Shown: piece by piece, positions 35,663-44,836 of the stretch
Position numbering within the stretch: position 1 is the stretch's first letter
Layout of the letters: each line of letters begins with the position of its first letter
Origin: Pseudorhodoplanes sinuspersici
GTDB lineage: Bacteria; Pseudomonadota; Alphaproteobacteria; Rhizobiales; Xanthobacteraceae
Assembly: GCF_002119765.1 (NCBI RefSeq)
Contig: NZ_CP021112.1
Location: forward strand, 4,954,501-5,018,500
Direction of reading: 5' to 3'
DNA: 64,000 nucleotides
Made by a program: the position numbers and the translations under genes
The notes under the pieces: model-generated
The model's database searches: none
The model's input: only the letters and a program-made list of their open reading frames with translations
What the model was told of the DNA's origin: nothing

Positions 35663-38600
35663 TTCGCGGCCGACACCGTGAGCGTACCGGTACCCGTGCG
35701 CCCGAAGCGGTCAGGACGATACATGTCCTCGACATAGGCCTGCGGATGCACATAGGTGCCGGGCGATACCGCGCGCACCACGTAAGCCACCGTGAAGATC
35801 CCCGGATCCTCCTTCTTTCGGTTGAAGGCCGCGGTGAAGCGATCATCGCGGAATTCGGCATGGGCCGGTTGCTGCGCCAGCTGGATCCAGTTCAACGTCC
35901 CGGTCTCGCCGGACGAGACGAGACGCGGATTGTCGATCTCGAACCCGGCCGGCAGATAATCGGCAATGATGATCCGCCCGAATTGCGGCTGCTGCTCGGT
36001 GATCTTCAGCACCACGGCGTAGCGGTCATTCTGCTTCGCCTTGCTGATATCGGCCGCCTCGCCATCAAGCGTGAAGTAATTGCGCTCGATCTTGAAGCCG
36101 CGTTCGGCCGCAGGGTCCGGCACCAGCGGCGAACCGCTCACCGAGACGACGGCCTGCAACGGTTCCTCGCCGGTATTGGCAACCTGTAGAGGCGTCGTCT
36201 GCAGCGCCGCCGCATTGACGCTGCGATAGAGTGCGCCTTTGCGGGCCTCGCCATTCACTGTCATCGATACGCCGGCTGTATCCTTGGCAATGGCGCGCGC
36301 GGCCAGCACCAGCCAGGCATTTTCCTGCGTCGAGGTGTAAGGCGAGAGCGCCCTCGCCGCCTCGACGCGGGAGACCGCACCGGTCACGGTCGGACGCGGC
36401 GCATTGCCTTCCGACGCGAGCGTCACCAGTGCCGCGGCATCACGCAACGCCGAACCGTAATCGACGCGGCCGAATTCAAGCTTCGGCTGCGGCGAAATGC
36501 TGTCGAGCGCCGCCTGGTAGACGCGGTCGGCCCGTGTCTTGTCACCCAGCAAGCCGAGCGCCGCGGCGATCTGTGCCTTGGCAATCGGGGTCGCGACATC
36601 CTTCAGCTTGGTATCGGCGATGTAGCGAAGGTCGCCGAGCGGCGCCGTGCCATTGCGCGCGAGAACATACAACGCATAGGCCAATTCGCGGCCGCCATCT
36701 TTGGATGGCTCAGGTGCGATCGCGATGTTGTTGCGCAGACGATCGAGTGCCAGTTTGAACGCCGTGTCCGGCACCGCGAAACCGCGCTCGCGCGCTCTGG
36801 TCAAAAAGTCGGTGACATAGGCGTCGAGCCAGGGATCGTCACCGCCGACCGACCACAAACCGAATGCACCGTTGCTGCCCTGGCGGCCAAGCAACCGCTC
36901 GATCGAGTCACGGATGCGCTGGTCGGCATCGGTATCGAGCGCCAGCCGCGATGAAGCGGCCAGATCGTTGACATAAAGCAGCGGCAGCGCCCGGCTGGTG
37001 ATCTGCTCGGAACAGCCGAACGGATAACGGTCAAGCGCTTGCAAGATTGCGGCCGCGTCGAGCGCGGTCGACGCACCGACCGACAGCGCGACGCTGCCGG
37101 TCCCCGGCACAAGGTCGGCGAACAGATCATCGGACAGCGTGATGCTCTCGCCCCTGGCGATCTGACGCACCGTGCGGCGCGTCGCCACCTGCGTCGCCGG
37201 ACGCACATTGAGCAGATAGTCGCGCGCCAAGGTGAAACCGTTCGGCCCGGCGACACTGACATTGACCGTCGCGACACCTGCGCCACCGGCGACAAGTGGC
37301 AGGGTGACGGACTGGCGCTGTTTGGCGCGCAAGGCCAGCGTCTGCGTGGCATGCTCGCTGACATTGGCCGGACCGTCGGTCTTCACAGACAGCACATAAT
37401 CGCCCGCCTGCCCTTCGACATTGTCGAGATCAATATTGAGCGTCGACTTGTCGCCGGTATTGAGGAAGCGCGGCAGCGTCGCCGTCACCACCACCGGATC
37501 GCGGATGATGACGTCGCCGGTCGCCTTGCCGACGCGGTCACGGCTCCACGCCACGCCCATGACGCGGGCGGTGCCGGCAAAGGCCGGAACGTCGAACTCC
37601 ACCTCCGCTGTTCCGTTCGGTGCCACCTGAACGATACCGGAATAAAGCGCGAGTGGCTTCTGCACCGGAGGCGAGCCTTCGAGCGCACCGCCGCCATCGT
37701 CACCGCCGGTGCGGATCGCACCGCGCGTCCCCTGCATGCCGTCGATCAGCTGACCGTAAAGGTCGCGCATCTCCGCGCTCAGGCGGCGCTGGCCCAGGAA
37801 GTATTCATCGGGTGCCGGCGGCTTGTAGTTGGTGAGATTGAGAATGCCGACATCGACCGCGGCGACGACAATACGCGCCTCCTCACCCGGATTGAGCCCC
37901 GACAGTTTCACCGGCACCCGCAATATCGAATTCGGCCGGATCACCTGCGGCAGCGACATGTCCATGCCGAGCGTGCGCGCGGCCTTGTCGATGCCGAACC
38001 ATTGCACGCCGATGGCACGGCCGGGCATGCGCTTGGCCGTCGCGTCGAGCGGACGCCGCAGCGTCGCAACCATGTAGGCGCCATTGCCCCAGTCGCGGCC
38101 GACCGGCACCTTCAACTGGTTGAGGCCGGCTTTCACATCGGCATTGACGGTCGCCAGCATGCGATCGCCAACGACGTTCAACGTCACACGGCCATCGCTG
38201 CGCGCGGTGACGGCGACATTCATCGTCTCGCCGGCACGGTATTCCAGCTTGTCGAGCGCGATCTCCAGAAGATCCGGTGTGTCGGCGCCGGCTTCGGCAT
38301 AGAAGCCTGCATCGAACGATACTGTCGTCACCGGGACGTTCTTGTCGTCGGTCGAGACTTCGAGGCGATAGCGGCCCCACGTCACAGGCAGCGAGAGGCG
38401 CGCAGGCTGGCCATCGGCCACGTCGATCCGGCCATCAGAGATGCGGCGGGTCGATTTCACTGCCTCGTAATTCCAGTAGCCGTTCTGCCGATACCATTGA
38501 TAACGGCTGTCGACTTTCAGCAGTTCGTAACGCAGACCGGTCTTGGCGAGGCGCTTGCCTTCCGGGTCCACCAGCACGACATCGAAATTCGCGTTATCGC

Positions 38601-40890
38601 GCTCGCCCAGCGAGCGGCCGGAGAACAGCGGCTTGACGCCGATCATGTCGCTCGCCGGTGTCACCGGCAGCGTCAGCTTGCGTTCGACAGCGCGGCCCCC
38701 GGATTCAGCCAGGCGGACATTGATCTGCGCTTGCAGGAGGCGTTCGGTCGTCGGCAGCTCGTCAATGGTCGCTTCGAAGGTGGCTTTGCCGTTGTCGTCG
38801 GTCTGCGGCAACCCGCCCAGAGGCTCCTGCTGCGTGTTCACCTCTTCGCGCGTGTCACCGAACTGATAGCCCGGAAAGCCCGGACGCTCCTTCGCGGCAC
38901 TGACGATGATTTCGCCTTCAAGACCGAGATGGGCCGCCGGTGCCCCATAGAGGAAACGGCCATTGAGCGTGATCTCAGCCGGTGCGTCCGGCGAAATCTT
39001 GCCGGCGGGTGCAGCCAGATCGAACTCAAGGCGATCCGGCACATAGTCTTCGACCATGAACGCCGCTTCACCGACAGCCGGGCGTTTCGGATCGGTAAAG
39101 GCCTTCACGCGCCAGGTGCCGGTCGACGCCGTTGTGGCGATCGGCAGATCGAGCGAGCGTCCGCCGATACCCTGATCGGGCAATGTCACGCGGCGATATT
39201 CGACACCATCCGGCCGCTCGACCACGAGCGTGACCGGCACGCCGCCTGCCGCGGCGGCGCGGGCATCGCGCAGCAATGCGGTAATATGCACGGTCTCGCC
39301 GGTGCGATAGACGCCGCGCTCGGTATAGACAAAGGCATCGAGCCCTTCGGGCGCCTTGCGGCCAGCGACACCACGATCCGACAGATCGAAGGCTGGCGAT
39401 TTCAGACTGAGAAAGGCGTAATCCGCCTTGTCGCTGGCGACGATCAAAGCCGGCGACAGACCGCCCTCGCCGCGCGTCAGATTGGCTTCGAAATACGCCT
39501 GACCATTGGCATCGGTGCGCTTCACCGCCAGCACTTCGTTGCTGCGCGACATCAGCCGCACTTCGATCTGGCCGATCGGTGCGGTCGAGGCAAGCGAGTT
39601 CAGCGAGACATGAATGCCGTCATTGCCCGAGAACGCCGACAGGCCGAGATCGGAGACGATGAACCATTGCGTGGCGAGCGACGAGAAGTCCTCGCCCGGC
39701 GCGGCATCCGTCGGTTCCGCCACCATCACATAGACGCCCGGTTTCAGTTCGCCGAGCGCCTGATCGATCGGGAATGCTGTCGTCACTTCGGCGTTCAGCG
39801 GCGATTCAAGCGCAAGCTCGCCGGTCCAGACCTGCATGCCCTTCTCATCGCGCAATTGCTCGGCGTCGTAGCGTGACAAGGAGCGCTGGAAGTCGCTGCC
39901 AAGCACCGTATCGATCAGGTTGCGGTCGCCGACCCGGTAGATGTCGACCTTCGCCGCCTTGCTGTTGACGCTGACCAGGGGAATGCCCTGCTGGCCGGTA
40001 CGCGGCAGCACATAGGATTTGCCGGTGAAGCGCACGAGCGGCTTGCGGTCGCGGACATAGACGGTGAAGTCGGCGGCGCGTGCGAGCGGCTCATCGACGC
40101 TCGACGGCAGGCCGGCGCGCAGTGTTACGGTATAGCGTTCGCCGTGCTTCAGCCCTTCGACGCAAAGCTGCTTCTCGTCGGCGGTGAGCGCCGGCTTGTC
40201 GATACCCGGCACGGACACGAATGGCGCAAAATCGGTGCGCTTGCCCGGCAGCGTTTCGGAGAACTGGAAGCACGCGCGCGGGGACGCGGCGTCGGCGTCA
40301 ACCGTGTAATCGAGCAGCCGGAAGCCATGCTCCTCACGCAGCTTCTCGTACTGGGCGCGAATATCCGCCACCTCGCGCAGATCGAGCGAGAATTTCAGCG
40401 CATCGAGCGCCGGCCGCCACACGCGGCGATCGGCAAAGGACCGGCCGATGATCTGCAACGCTTCGGCCTGCACGGCCTGATCATCCGAGCGCTCATAGGC
40501 GATGTAGCCGGCGGTCGCCGCGCGTTCGAGCAGCAGCACACGCTCGCGATCATTGACGGGACGGATCTGCGCGACGCTGCGGGCAAGACGCAGCCAGCTT
40601 GTGGCATCGTCCGAATCGACAGACACGATCTGACCCAGCAATTGCAGGCCGGTCCGGAAATCGTTCTTCTTGAAGGCGTCTTCCATCTCACGGCGAAGCT
40701 CGGCCGCGGGCTTGGTCACCTGCCCTGCATCATTCCTGATTTGCACCTCAAGCCGGTTGGCCGCCAGTTCGAGGTCGTCGCGTTTGAAGGCCCTTTCGCC
40801 ATCCTGCGCCACGGCTGAGGTCATAACGGACGGGATGCAGACGAAAGCGAACAGCGCGGCAAAAAGGCCGGCGCGGGCGAGCACAAACAT
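35659..40890 (-). CDS. Bacterial alpha-2-macroglobulin (YfhM-like)
   Basis: A 1743-residue periplasmic protein. A signal peptide covers residues 1-28 (TSAVAQ). Several MG-type beta domains follow, and the thioester motif CSEQ lies at C1293-Q1296 (YPFGCSEQIT), followed by the helical thioester/complement-like domain and a receptor-like C-terminal domain. These proteins trap proteases with the thioester and are thought to guard the cell when peptidoglycan is breached, working with PBP1C. Unlike E. coli YfhM there is no lipobox: the only Cys in the signal region (FVCIP) lacks the required small residues, so it appears to be soluble. AAGGAGGAA precedes the ATG. Confidence 0.95.
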   Translation of the reverse strand: MFVLARAGLFAALFAFVCIPSVMTSAVAQDGERAFKRDDLELAANRLEVQIRNDAGQVTKPAAELRREMEDAFKKNDFRTGLQLLGQIVSVDSDDATSWLRLARSVAQIRPVNDRERVLLLERAATAGYIAYERSDDQAVQAEALQIIGRSFADRRVWRPALDALKFSLDLREVADIRAQYEKLREEHGFRLLDYTVDADAASPRACFQFSETLPGKRTDFAPFVSVPGIDKPALTADEKQLCVEGLKHGERYTVTLRAGLPSSVDEPLARAADFTVYVRDRKPLVRFTGKSYVLPRTGQQGIPLVSVNSKAAKVDIYRVGDRNLIDTVLGSDFQRSLSRYDAEQLRDEKGMQVWTGELALESPLNAEVTTAFPIDQALGELKPGVYVMVAEPTDAAPGEDFSSLATQWFIVSDLGLSAFSGNDGIHVSLNSLASTAPIGQIEVRLMSRSNEVLAVKRTDANGQAYFEANLTRGEGGLSPALIVASDKADYAFLSLKSPAFDLSDRGVAGRKAPEGLDAFVYTERGVYRTGETVHITALLRDARAAAAGGVPVTLVVERPDGVEYRRVTLPDQGIGGRSLDLPIATTASTGTWRVKAFTDPKRPAVGEAAFMVEDYVPDRLEFDLAAPAGKISPDAPAEITLNGRFLYGAPAAHLGLEGEIIVSAAKERPGFPGYQFGDTREEVNTQQEPLGGLPQTDDNGKATFEATIDELPTTERLLQAQINVRLAESGGRAVERKLTLPVTPASDMIGVKPLFSGRSLGERDNANFDVVLVDPEGKRLAKTGLRYELLKVDSRYQWYRQNGYWNYEAVKSTRRISDGRIDVADGQPARLSLPVTWGRYRLEVSTDDKNVPVTTVSFDAGFYAEAGADTPDLLEIALDKLEYRAGETMNVAVTARSDGRVTLNVVGDRMLATVNADVKAGLNQLKVPVGRDWGNGAYMVATLRRPLDATAKRMPGRAIGVQWFGIDKAARTLGMDMSLPQVIRPNSILRVPVKLSGLNPGEEARIVVAAVDVGILNLTNYKPPAPDEYFLGQRRLSAEMRDLYGQLIDGMQGTRGAIRTGGDDGGGALEGSPPVQKPLALYSGIVQVAPNGTAEVEFDVPAFAGTARVMGVAWSRDRVGKATGDVIIRDPVVVTATLPRFLNTGDKSTLNIDLDNVEGQAGDYVLSVKTDGPANVSEHATQTLALRAKQRQSVTLPLVAGGAGVATVNVSVAGPNGFTLARDYLLNVRPATQVATRRTVRQIARGESITLSDDLFADLVPGTGSVALSVGASTALDAAAILQALDRYPFGCSEQITSRALPLLYVNDLAASSRLALDTDADQRIRDSIERLLGRQGSNGAFGLWSVGGDDPWLDAYVTDFLTRARERGFAVPDTAFKLALDRLRNNIAIAPEPSKDGGRELAYALYVLARNGTAPLGDLRYIADTKLKDVATPIAKAQIAAALGLLGDKTRADRVYQAALDSISPQPKLEFGRVDYGSALRDAAALVTLASEGNAPRPTVTGAVSRVEAARALSPYTSTQENAWLVLAARAIAKDTAGVSMTVNGEARKGALYRSVNAAALQTTPLQVANTGEEPLQAVVSVSGSPLVPDPAAERGFKIERNYFTLDGEAADISKAKQNDRYAVVLKITEQQPQFGRIIIADYLPAGFEIDNPRLVSSGETGTLNWIQLAQQPAHAEFRDDRFTAAFNRKKEDPGIFTVAYVVRAVSPGTYVHPQAYVEDMYRPDRFGRTGTGTLTVSAAK

Positions 40891-41033
40891 GGGCGAATTC
40901 CTCCTTCCCGGACGGCGAGTATAAGCCGGCGGGTGTCGTTCAGTCGGTGATAAAGGTGTCGGACTCGTGACGCAAAAGCTGGACTTTCCCGCACCCGCCG
41001 ATCACATCCGCGGCATTCCGACCTGGAGCCTTT

Positions 41034-41060
41034 CCCGGCTTTGATGAAATCAAAGCCGGG
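41034..41060. repeat. Perfect 12-bp hairpin
   Basis: CCCGGCTTTGAT at 41034-41045 and its complement at 41049-41060 enclose a GAA loop. It abuts the repeat that follows. As it is not behind any gene on either strand, it is more likely part of a repeat than a terminator. Confidence 0.6.
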
Positions 41061-41129
41061 GCTCTAACTTTTTGTTTTGGCGCGTTTTCTCCACGCGAAC
41101 CGGTGCCCACGTCGCTCGAAAACGCTCTA
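41061..41129. repeat. Intergenic repeat, AGAGCGTTTTCGAGCG type
   Basis: On the minus strand it starts AGAGCGTTTTCGAGCG and ends GTTAGAGC. GGCGCGTTTT and GAAAACGC segments can pair imperfectly. I recognise it from memory as a very abundant intergenic repeat of Bradyrhizobium-like genomes. A truncated copy lies at 43613. Confidence 0.65.
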
Positions 41130-41315
41130 AGCTCGCCTGGGAGGGGGATATTGGTCGCACCAAGCCCGGCCAGGGTTCAAAAACCTCTATTCAAAAAACC
41201 GCCGTCCTGCATTATCCCCTTGTCTCGGCTGGTTAATCGGTCTGTGCCAATCTCGAACTGGCGTGCCGGACCAAGCACCGCTATGTGTCTGCATCCAAGG
41301 TCTTGTTGCCACCAA

Positions 41316-41392
41316 GGCCCCGTAGCTCAGTTGGATAGAGCAGCCGCCTTCTAAGCGGCAGGTCGCTGGTTCGAATCCAGCCGGGGTCGCCA
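41316..41392 (+). tRNA. tRNA-Arg (TCT)
   Basis: The acceptor stem GGCCCCG pairs with CGGGGTC (one G-U pair), then discriminator G and an encoded CCA. The anticodon stem-loop GCCGC-CTTCTAA-GCGGC gives anticodon TCT. D and T arms are canonical. Confidence 0.97.
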
Positions 41393-41447
41393 TGCCTCCG
41401 ATTCGGACTATCTTTAAGGCTGGGTGGCAAGCCAAAGGATCGTTGTC

Positions 41448-41786
41448 ATGAACATTCGCACCGCCTGCCTGTCCGTTGTCGCGGCGGCCACGGTCGGCCT
41501 ACTCTCTGCCGGCCCTTCGGCGGCCGGATCGCACACCGGCATTCAGATTCATGAGATGTCGGCGGCCCAGCAGCAACAGCACAAGCGACAGGTCAGACGC
41601 TACGCCAAGCCGCCCGCCGCGTCATCCTACGCCTATCGTCCGCCTGTTTATCCTGCGCCGCGCTATGGCCGCACGGCCGATCCGTCGATTGCGCCGAACG
41701 GGCTGCCCTATCAGCGGCCGAACTACTGGGGCGACTGCGTGATCGATGACGGCTATGGACGCTGGTCGGCCTGCTCGAGCCGCTGA
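41448..41786 (+). CDS. Small secreted hypothetical protein, Tyr/Pro-rich
   Basis: A 112-residue protein with a signal peptide (residues 1-26, ending SAAG). The mature part is rich in Gln, Tyr and Pro (SYAYRPPVYPAPRYG) and ends with two Cys (WGDCVIDDGYGRWSACSSR) that may form a disulfide. Similar short proteins ending in this CV.DDGYGRW.PC-like motif are common in Rhizobiales, but I know no function. AAGGAT precedes the ATG; an ATG eight codons upstream would break the signal peptide. Confidence 0.75.
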   Translation: MNIRTACLSVVAAATVGLLSAGPSAAGSHTGIQIHEMSAAQQQQHKRQVRRYAKPPAASSYAYRPPVYPAPRYGRTADPSIAPNGLPYQRPNYWGDCVIDDGYGRWSACSSR

Positions 41787-41807
41787 GGCAGCGCGCATGG
41801 CGGCGCG

Positions 41808-42227
41808 TTACGGCGTGTCATTCATGTCATTGATGGTGACGATCTCGTAGCGGAGATTGTCCCCCTCACCGCTTTGCCGCAGCCACATATTGTGGCTGCC
41901 ATCGCCCACCATCACGCCCTGCCAATTCTCGAAGACCTTGTCAGGCTCCTGCGCAAGAATCGCCGCGCGGAGTTTGTCGCTGACGATGGTCGCGTAGTTC
42001 CGCACGAAATCGGATCTGTTGCGAATGATCGTCGCGATGCGTCCGTGATGCCGCAGCGGATACTGGATGTGATCTGCGAGCCATGTGCGGTTGTCCGCGC
42101 GGACAGCCTTCTGCAATTCGCGCACGAACGCAAATTTCGGCGCGCCCTCCGATTGCGCCTGCGCGCTGCTCGCAAACAAGCAAAGCAGCAACGAAAGAGT
42201 TGCGGCATTCCGGACAATTTTATGCAT
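41808..42227 (-). CDS. Secreted hypothetical protein
   Basis: A protein of about 139 residues with a signal peptide (MHKIVRNAATLSLLLCLFAS, cleavage near AQA). The mature part includes VRADNRTWLADHIQYPLRHH and ENWQGVMVGDGSHNMWLRQS and is reminiscent of small periplasmic NTF2/SnoaL-like proteins, which is only an impression. The frame is open 14 codons upstream, but the signal peptide supports the ATG at 42227. It is convergent with the preceding gene and divergent from the REC-EAL gene. Confidence 0.65.
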   Translation of the reverse strand: MHKIVRNAATLSLLLCLFASSAQAQSEGAPKFAFVRELQKAVRADNRTWLADHIQYPLRHHGRIATIIRNRSDFVRNYATIVSDKLRAAILAQEPDKVFENWQGVMVGDGSHNMWLRQSGEGDNLRYEIVTINDMNDTP

Positions 42228-42379
42228 CAAGGCATCTTTCGGCGGCTGGACGGTGTCGCAAAGGCTCATCCTTTCAGGAGACCATATTTGCAGGGCTTTG
42301 GCGTAAAAACGCGCAACTGAAGATTAATGCCTTCGCCATTAGATGCAGCTTACATCGCGGTAATCTAGAATCAGAATTC

Positions 42380-43609
42380 ATGTCGGCTTCGTCTTCCACA
42401 CAAGTCTCGCAAGGTTCGGAAAGTGTGGTGGATGTACGCACGGCCCTGTGCCTCATCTGCGATGAAGAATCGAGTATCCGTCATTACCTGTCGCTGATCA
42501 TGCAGGGCGCCGGCGTCGATGCACAGGAATTCGCAGATGGCTCTGCGATGCGGCACGTCATCAGCGAGAAAACCGTCGATCTCGTTGTCCTCGATATTCC
42601 GATGGATGTCTCGGATCCCGTGGCAACCATCAATGCGCTGGCCCAGAACGGCTTCAAAGGCGCAGTCCAATTGATCAGCGCCCGCGGCACGGCGATGATG
42701 GAACAAGTCCGGCAAGTCGGCGAACGGGCCGGCCTTCGCCTGTTACCGCCACTGAAAAAGCCGCTGGCGATCGCGACGGTCCAGAAAATCGTGAAGGACC
42801 TGAAAATCGGTCTGCCACCAGCCGTTGCGGCCCGCATCCGCCTTGACGAAGCCCTGGCGAATCACTGGATCGAGTTCTGGCACCAGCCGAAAATCGACCT
42901 GCGACGCAAGCGGCTTGCCGGCGTCGAGGCGTTTCCGCGCGTGCGTCATCCGCAATACGGCGTGTTGATGCCCGAAACATTCATGCCCGGCGCACAATCA
43001 CCCGAAATCGCCAAACTCGCCGAATTCGCGATCGTCAGCGCCATCAGCACGCAGCAGCAATTCTCGACGCTCGGACTGCACTTGCCGGTCTCGATCAATG
43101 TCGATGCCGCGATATTGTCGGCGCTTCCCGTGGTCGATATCGTTCGCAGTGTTTGTACCGATATCGACGCTTGGCCGGGTTTGGTCATCGACATTCCCGA
43201 AGTTCAGATCGCCTCGGACATCGGGCTGGCCGTCGCGCTCGCGCAAAAGTTTTCGGCGATCAAGATCAAACTGGCGATCGACGATGTCGGACGCGCGCAC
43301 GCCAAGCTTGCAAAAGCGGAAGCCGCGCCATTCGCCGAATACAAGCTGGATGCCATGTTCGTCGCCAATTGCGCCGACGACAAGATCAACACGCCGATCT
43401 GCAAAAACGTGATCGGACTTGCAAAGCGCTTCGGCGGCAGCGTTGTCGGCAACGGCTTGGCCAAAGCGGCCGACAGCCTTGCCCTGCAAAGCATGGGCGG
43501 CCAATTCGGCCAGGGACCTTTGCTCGGTCAGCCCATGTCAAAAGAGCGATTCGCGTCGCTGCTGCGCCAACGCGGCGCGACCGAGGAGCGCAGCCAAAGC
43601 GCCGCCTGA
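42380..43609 (+). CDS. Response-regulator receiver fused to a degenerate EAL domain
   Basis: A 409-residue cytosolic protein. Residues about 20-140 form a receiver domain with the acid pair in CDEE, the phosphorylatable Asp72 (VVLDIP) and a conserved Lys (PLKKPL). Residues about 155-400 form an EAL domain in which the signature is EAF (GVEAF), the EITE segment is DIPE, the DDFG loop is DDVG, the KxD motif is kept (YKLD) and the EGVE segment reads NGLAK. Loss of two catalytic Glu suggests no phosphodiesterase activity; it may bind cyclic di-GMP or act as a partner. The frame is open far upstream, but the ATG at 42380 is the first that starts the receiver fold. No histidine kinase is adjacent. 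Confidence 0.82.
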   Translation: MSASSSTQVSQGSESVVDVRTALCLICDEESSIRHYLSLIMQGAGVDAQEFADGSAMRHVISEKTVDLVVLDIPMDVSDPVATINALAQNGFKGAVQLISARGTAMMEQVRQVGERAGLRLLPPLKKPLAIATVQKIVKDLKIGLPPAVAARIRLDEALANHWIEFWHQPKIDLRRKRLAGVEAFPRVRHPQYGVLMPETFMPGAQSPEIAKLAEFAIVSAISTQQQFSTLGLHLPVSINVDAAILSALPVVDIVRSVCTDIDAWPGLVIDIPEVQIASDIGLAVALAQKFSAIKIKLAIDDVGRAHAKLAKAEAAPFAEYKLDAMFVANCADDKINTPICKNVIGLAKRFGGSVVGNGLAKAADSLALQSMGGQFGQGPLLGQPMSKERFASLLRQRGATEERSQSAA

Positions 43610-43612
43610 GCT

Positions 43613-43650
43613 GGAGCGTTTTCGAGCGGAGTGGATACCGTTCGATGAAG
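43613..43650. repeat. Truncated copy of the AGCGTTTTCGAGCG repeat
   Basis: GGAGCGTTTTCGAGCGGAGT and the following GGATACCG.TTCG match one half of the repeat at 41061-41129 (minus orientation there). It starts just after the REC-EAL stop codon and ends about 33 bp before the inverted-repeat element. Confidence 0.55.
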
Positions 43651-43682
43651 ACTGGATGCGCAAACCGGCGAGAGGTCGGCAG

Positions 43683-44099
43683 GCCCGGTATTATGGCGCA
43701 AACGCCACAAGCCTTACTTGCCGCTGCAGAATCGCGGCGTAGCTCATTGGTAGAGTTGGCGGTCGGTAACCGTCAGTTAGTTGGTTCGATTCCAATCGTC
43801 CCCGGTTCTGTTCTTACCGGCTATCCATATTGTAGACGTTGTCGGGAATGCTAACGTCACGGGCCTTTATCCGCCAGCGGCGCCTGTATTCGTGGAGTGT
43901 CCACGGCGTCTTGGTCGACTCGCAGAATATAATTGGCTTCTCTTCGGGAAACTTGCTTCGGCATGAAGTTGGTTGAGAGTGTGAAGGGCCTGCTTTGAGG
44001 CGATTTCGGCTCTGGGCATGCCACATAGGATGATGCCACATAGGATGACAAAGTGTGTGACTCACACACGCTTGTGGCGTTTGCGCCATAATACCGGGC
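43683..44099. mobile_element. 417-bp element bounded by perfect 30-bp inverted repeats
   Basis: Positions 43683-43712 and 44070-44099 are exact reverse complements over 30 nt. Each arm also contains its own small hairpin (TGGCG-CAAA-CGCCA). Inside are a decayed tRNA gene (43733-43804), a 15-bp direct tandem repeat (44019-44033 and 44034-44048, TGCCACATAGGATGA) and a 17-nt palindrome (GTGTGTGA-C-TCACACAC, 44053-44069) touching the right arm. No open frame of note is inside. Size and ends suggest a non-autonomous, MITE-like element, but no target-site duplication is clear. Confidence 0.6.
43733..43804 (+). pseudogene. Decayed tRNA gene (anticodon position reads GGT)
   Basis: A cloverleaf can be drawn: D arm GCTC/GAGT, anticodon stem GGCGG/CCGTC and T arm with loop TTCGATT are intact. 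The acceptor stem has two C-C mismatches in seven pairs, the universally conserved U33 is C, and there is no CCA end. The D loop resembles tRNA-Gly, while the anticodon position reads GGT (Thr). It is most likely a pseudogene carried in the surrounding inverted-repeat element. Confidence 0.55.
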
Positions 44100-44223
44100 A
44101 GGCCTCTATTCTCTCATTCCGTGAAAGGCGGCTTCTCTCAAGCGAGGAATTCTCACCTCCGATGTCGATCACTATCATTCCGCAGTGAGAACATCGATCG
44201 TTTCGAGAACGGAAAAGAATTTC

Positions 44224-44832
44224 ATGCAGCTCTACCATCTCCCGCTGTCGGGGCATTCGCATCGCGTCCGACTGTTTCTTTCGATCATCGGCGCCGACCA
44301 TAAGTTGATCGAGGTCGCACCCGAGGCGATCCGCGAGCCGGAATTTCTCAAGATAAATCGGTTCGCACAGGTTCCGGTCCTTGTCGACGGCGATGTCATT
44401 ATCGCTGATTCCAACGCGATCCTGATCTATCTTGCGAAGAAGTTCGGCAAGACCGACTGGCTGCCGGAGGACGCGGCCGGCGCGGCAGCGGTCCAGAAAT
44501 GGCTTTCGGTGGCTGCGAATGAGATTGCGAACGGGCCCTGCGCGGCCCGCTTGATCACCGTCTTCAAAGCACCGTTGAATGCCGAACAGGTCATACTGAC
44601 CGCGCATAAGGTGCTGAAGAATGTCGACGACGCGCTTATCGGACGGGACTGGATCGCGCTCGATCGCCCAACGATCGCCGACGTCGCGCTCTACAGTTAC
44701 ATCGCGCGTGCGCCAGAAGGCAATGTCGATACGGCTCGCTACGAGCAGATCCGGTCATGGCTGTCCCGCGTCGAAGCGCTGCCAGGCTTCTTCCCGTTCG
44801 TCGAGACCGCGGCCGGCCTGAACGCGAAGTAG
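44224..44832 (+). CDS. Glutathione S-transferase family protein
   Basis: A 202-residue protein of normal GST length. The N-terminal thioredoxin-like domain has YHLPLSGHSHRVRLFL, NRFAQVPVLVDGDVIIADSN (cis-Pro and the glutathione-binding SN/ADSNAI), and the C-terminal helical domain ends with RPTIADVALYSYIARAPEGN. The catalytic residue is probably Ser or His in SGHSHR. It conjugates or reduces electrophiles with glutathione. The ATG at 44224 starts the fold directly; an upstream in-frame ATG (44185) is rejected. It follows the inverted-repeat element and is convergent with the complex I subunit gene. Confidence 0.88.
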   Translation: MQLYHLPLSGHSHRVRLFLSIIGADHKLIEVAPEAIREPEFLKINRFAQVPVLVDGDVIIADSNAILIYLAKKFGKTDWLPEDAAGAAAVQKWLSVAANEIANGPCAARLITVFKAPLNAEQVILTAHKVLKNVDDALIGRDWIALDRPTIADVALYSYIARAPEGNVDTARYEQIRSWLSRVEALPGFFPFVETAAGLNAK

Positions 44833-44836
44833 TGGG

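Larger units (their letters stand above)
40891..41315. other. Intergenic region upstream of the alpha-2-macroglobulin gene
   Basis: About 425 bases without a gene. They contain a 12-bp perfect hairpin and a palindromic repeat, listed separately, and should hold the alpha-2-macroglobulin promoter on the minus strand. Nothing else was seen apart from tRNA-Arg at the right end. Confidence 0.4.

Noticed and set aside
37039-39876. 945-codon open frame on the plus strand
   Set aside because: It lies wholly antisense to the alpha-2-macroglobulin gene, is very rich in Arg/His/Asp as GC-rich shadows are, and shows no domain. The minus-strand gene has thioester, signal peptide and ribosome binding site.
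42083-42379. 5' extension of the REC-EAL gene
   Set aside because: It overlaps the divergent secreted-protein gene; the receiver domain starts after the ATG at 42380.
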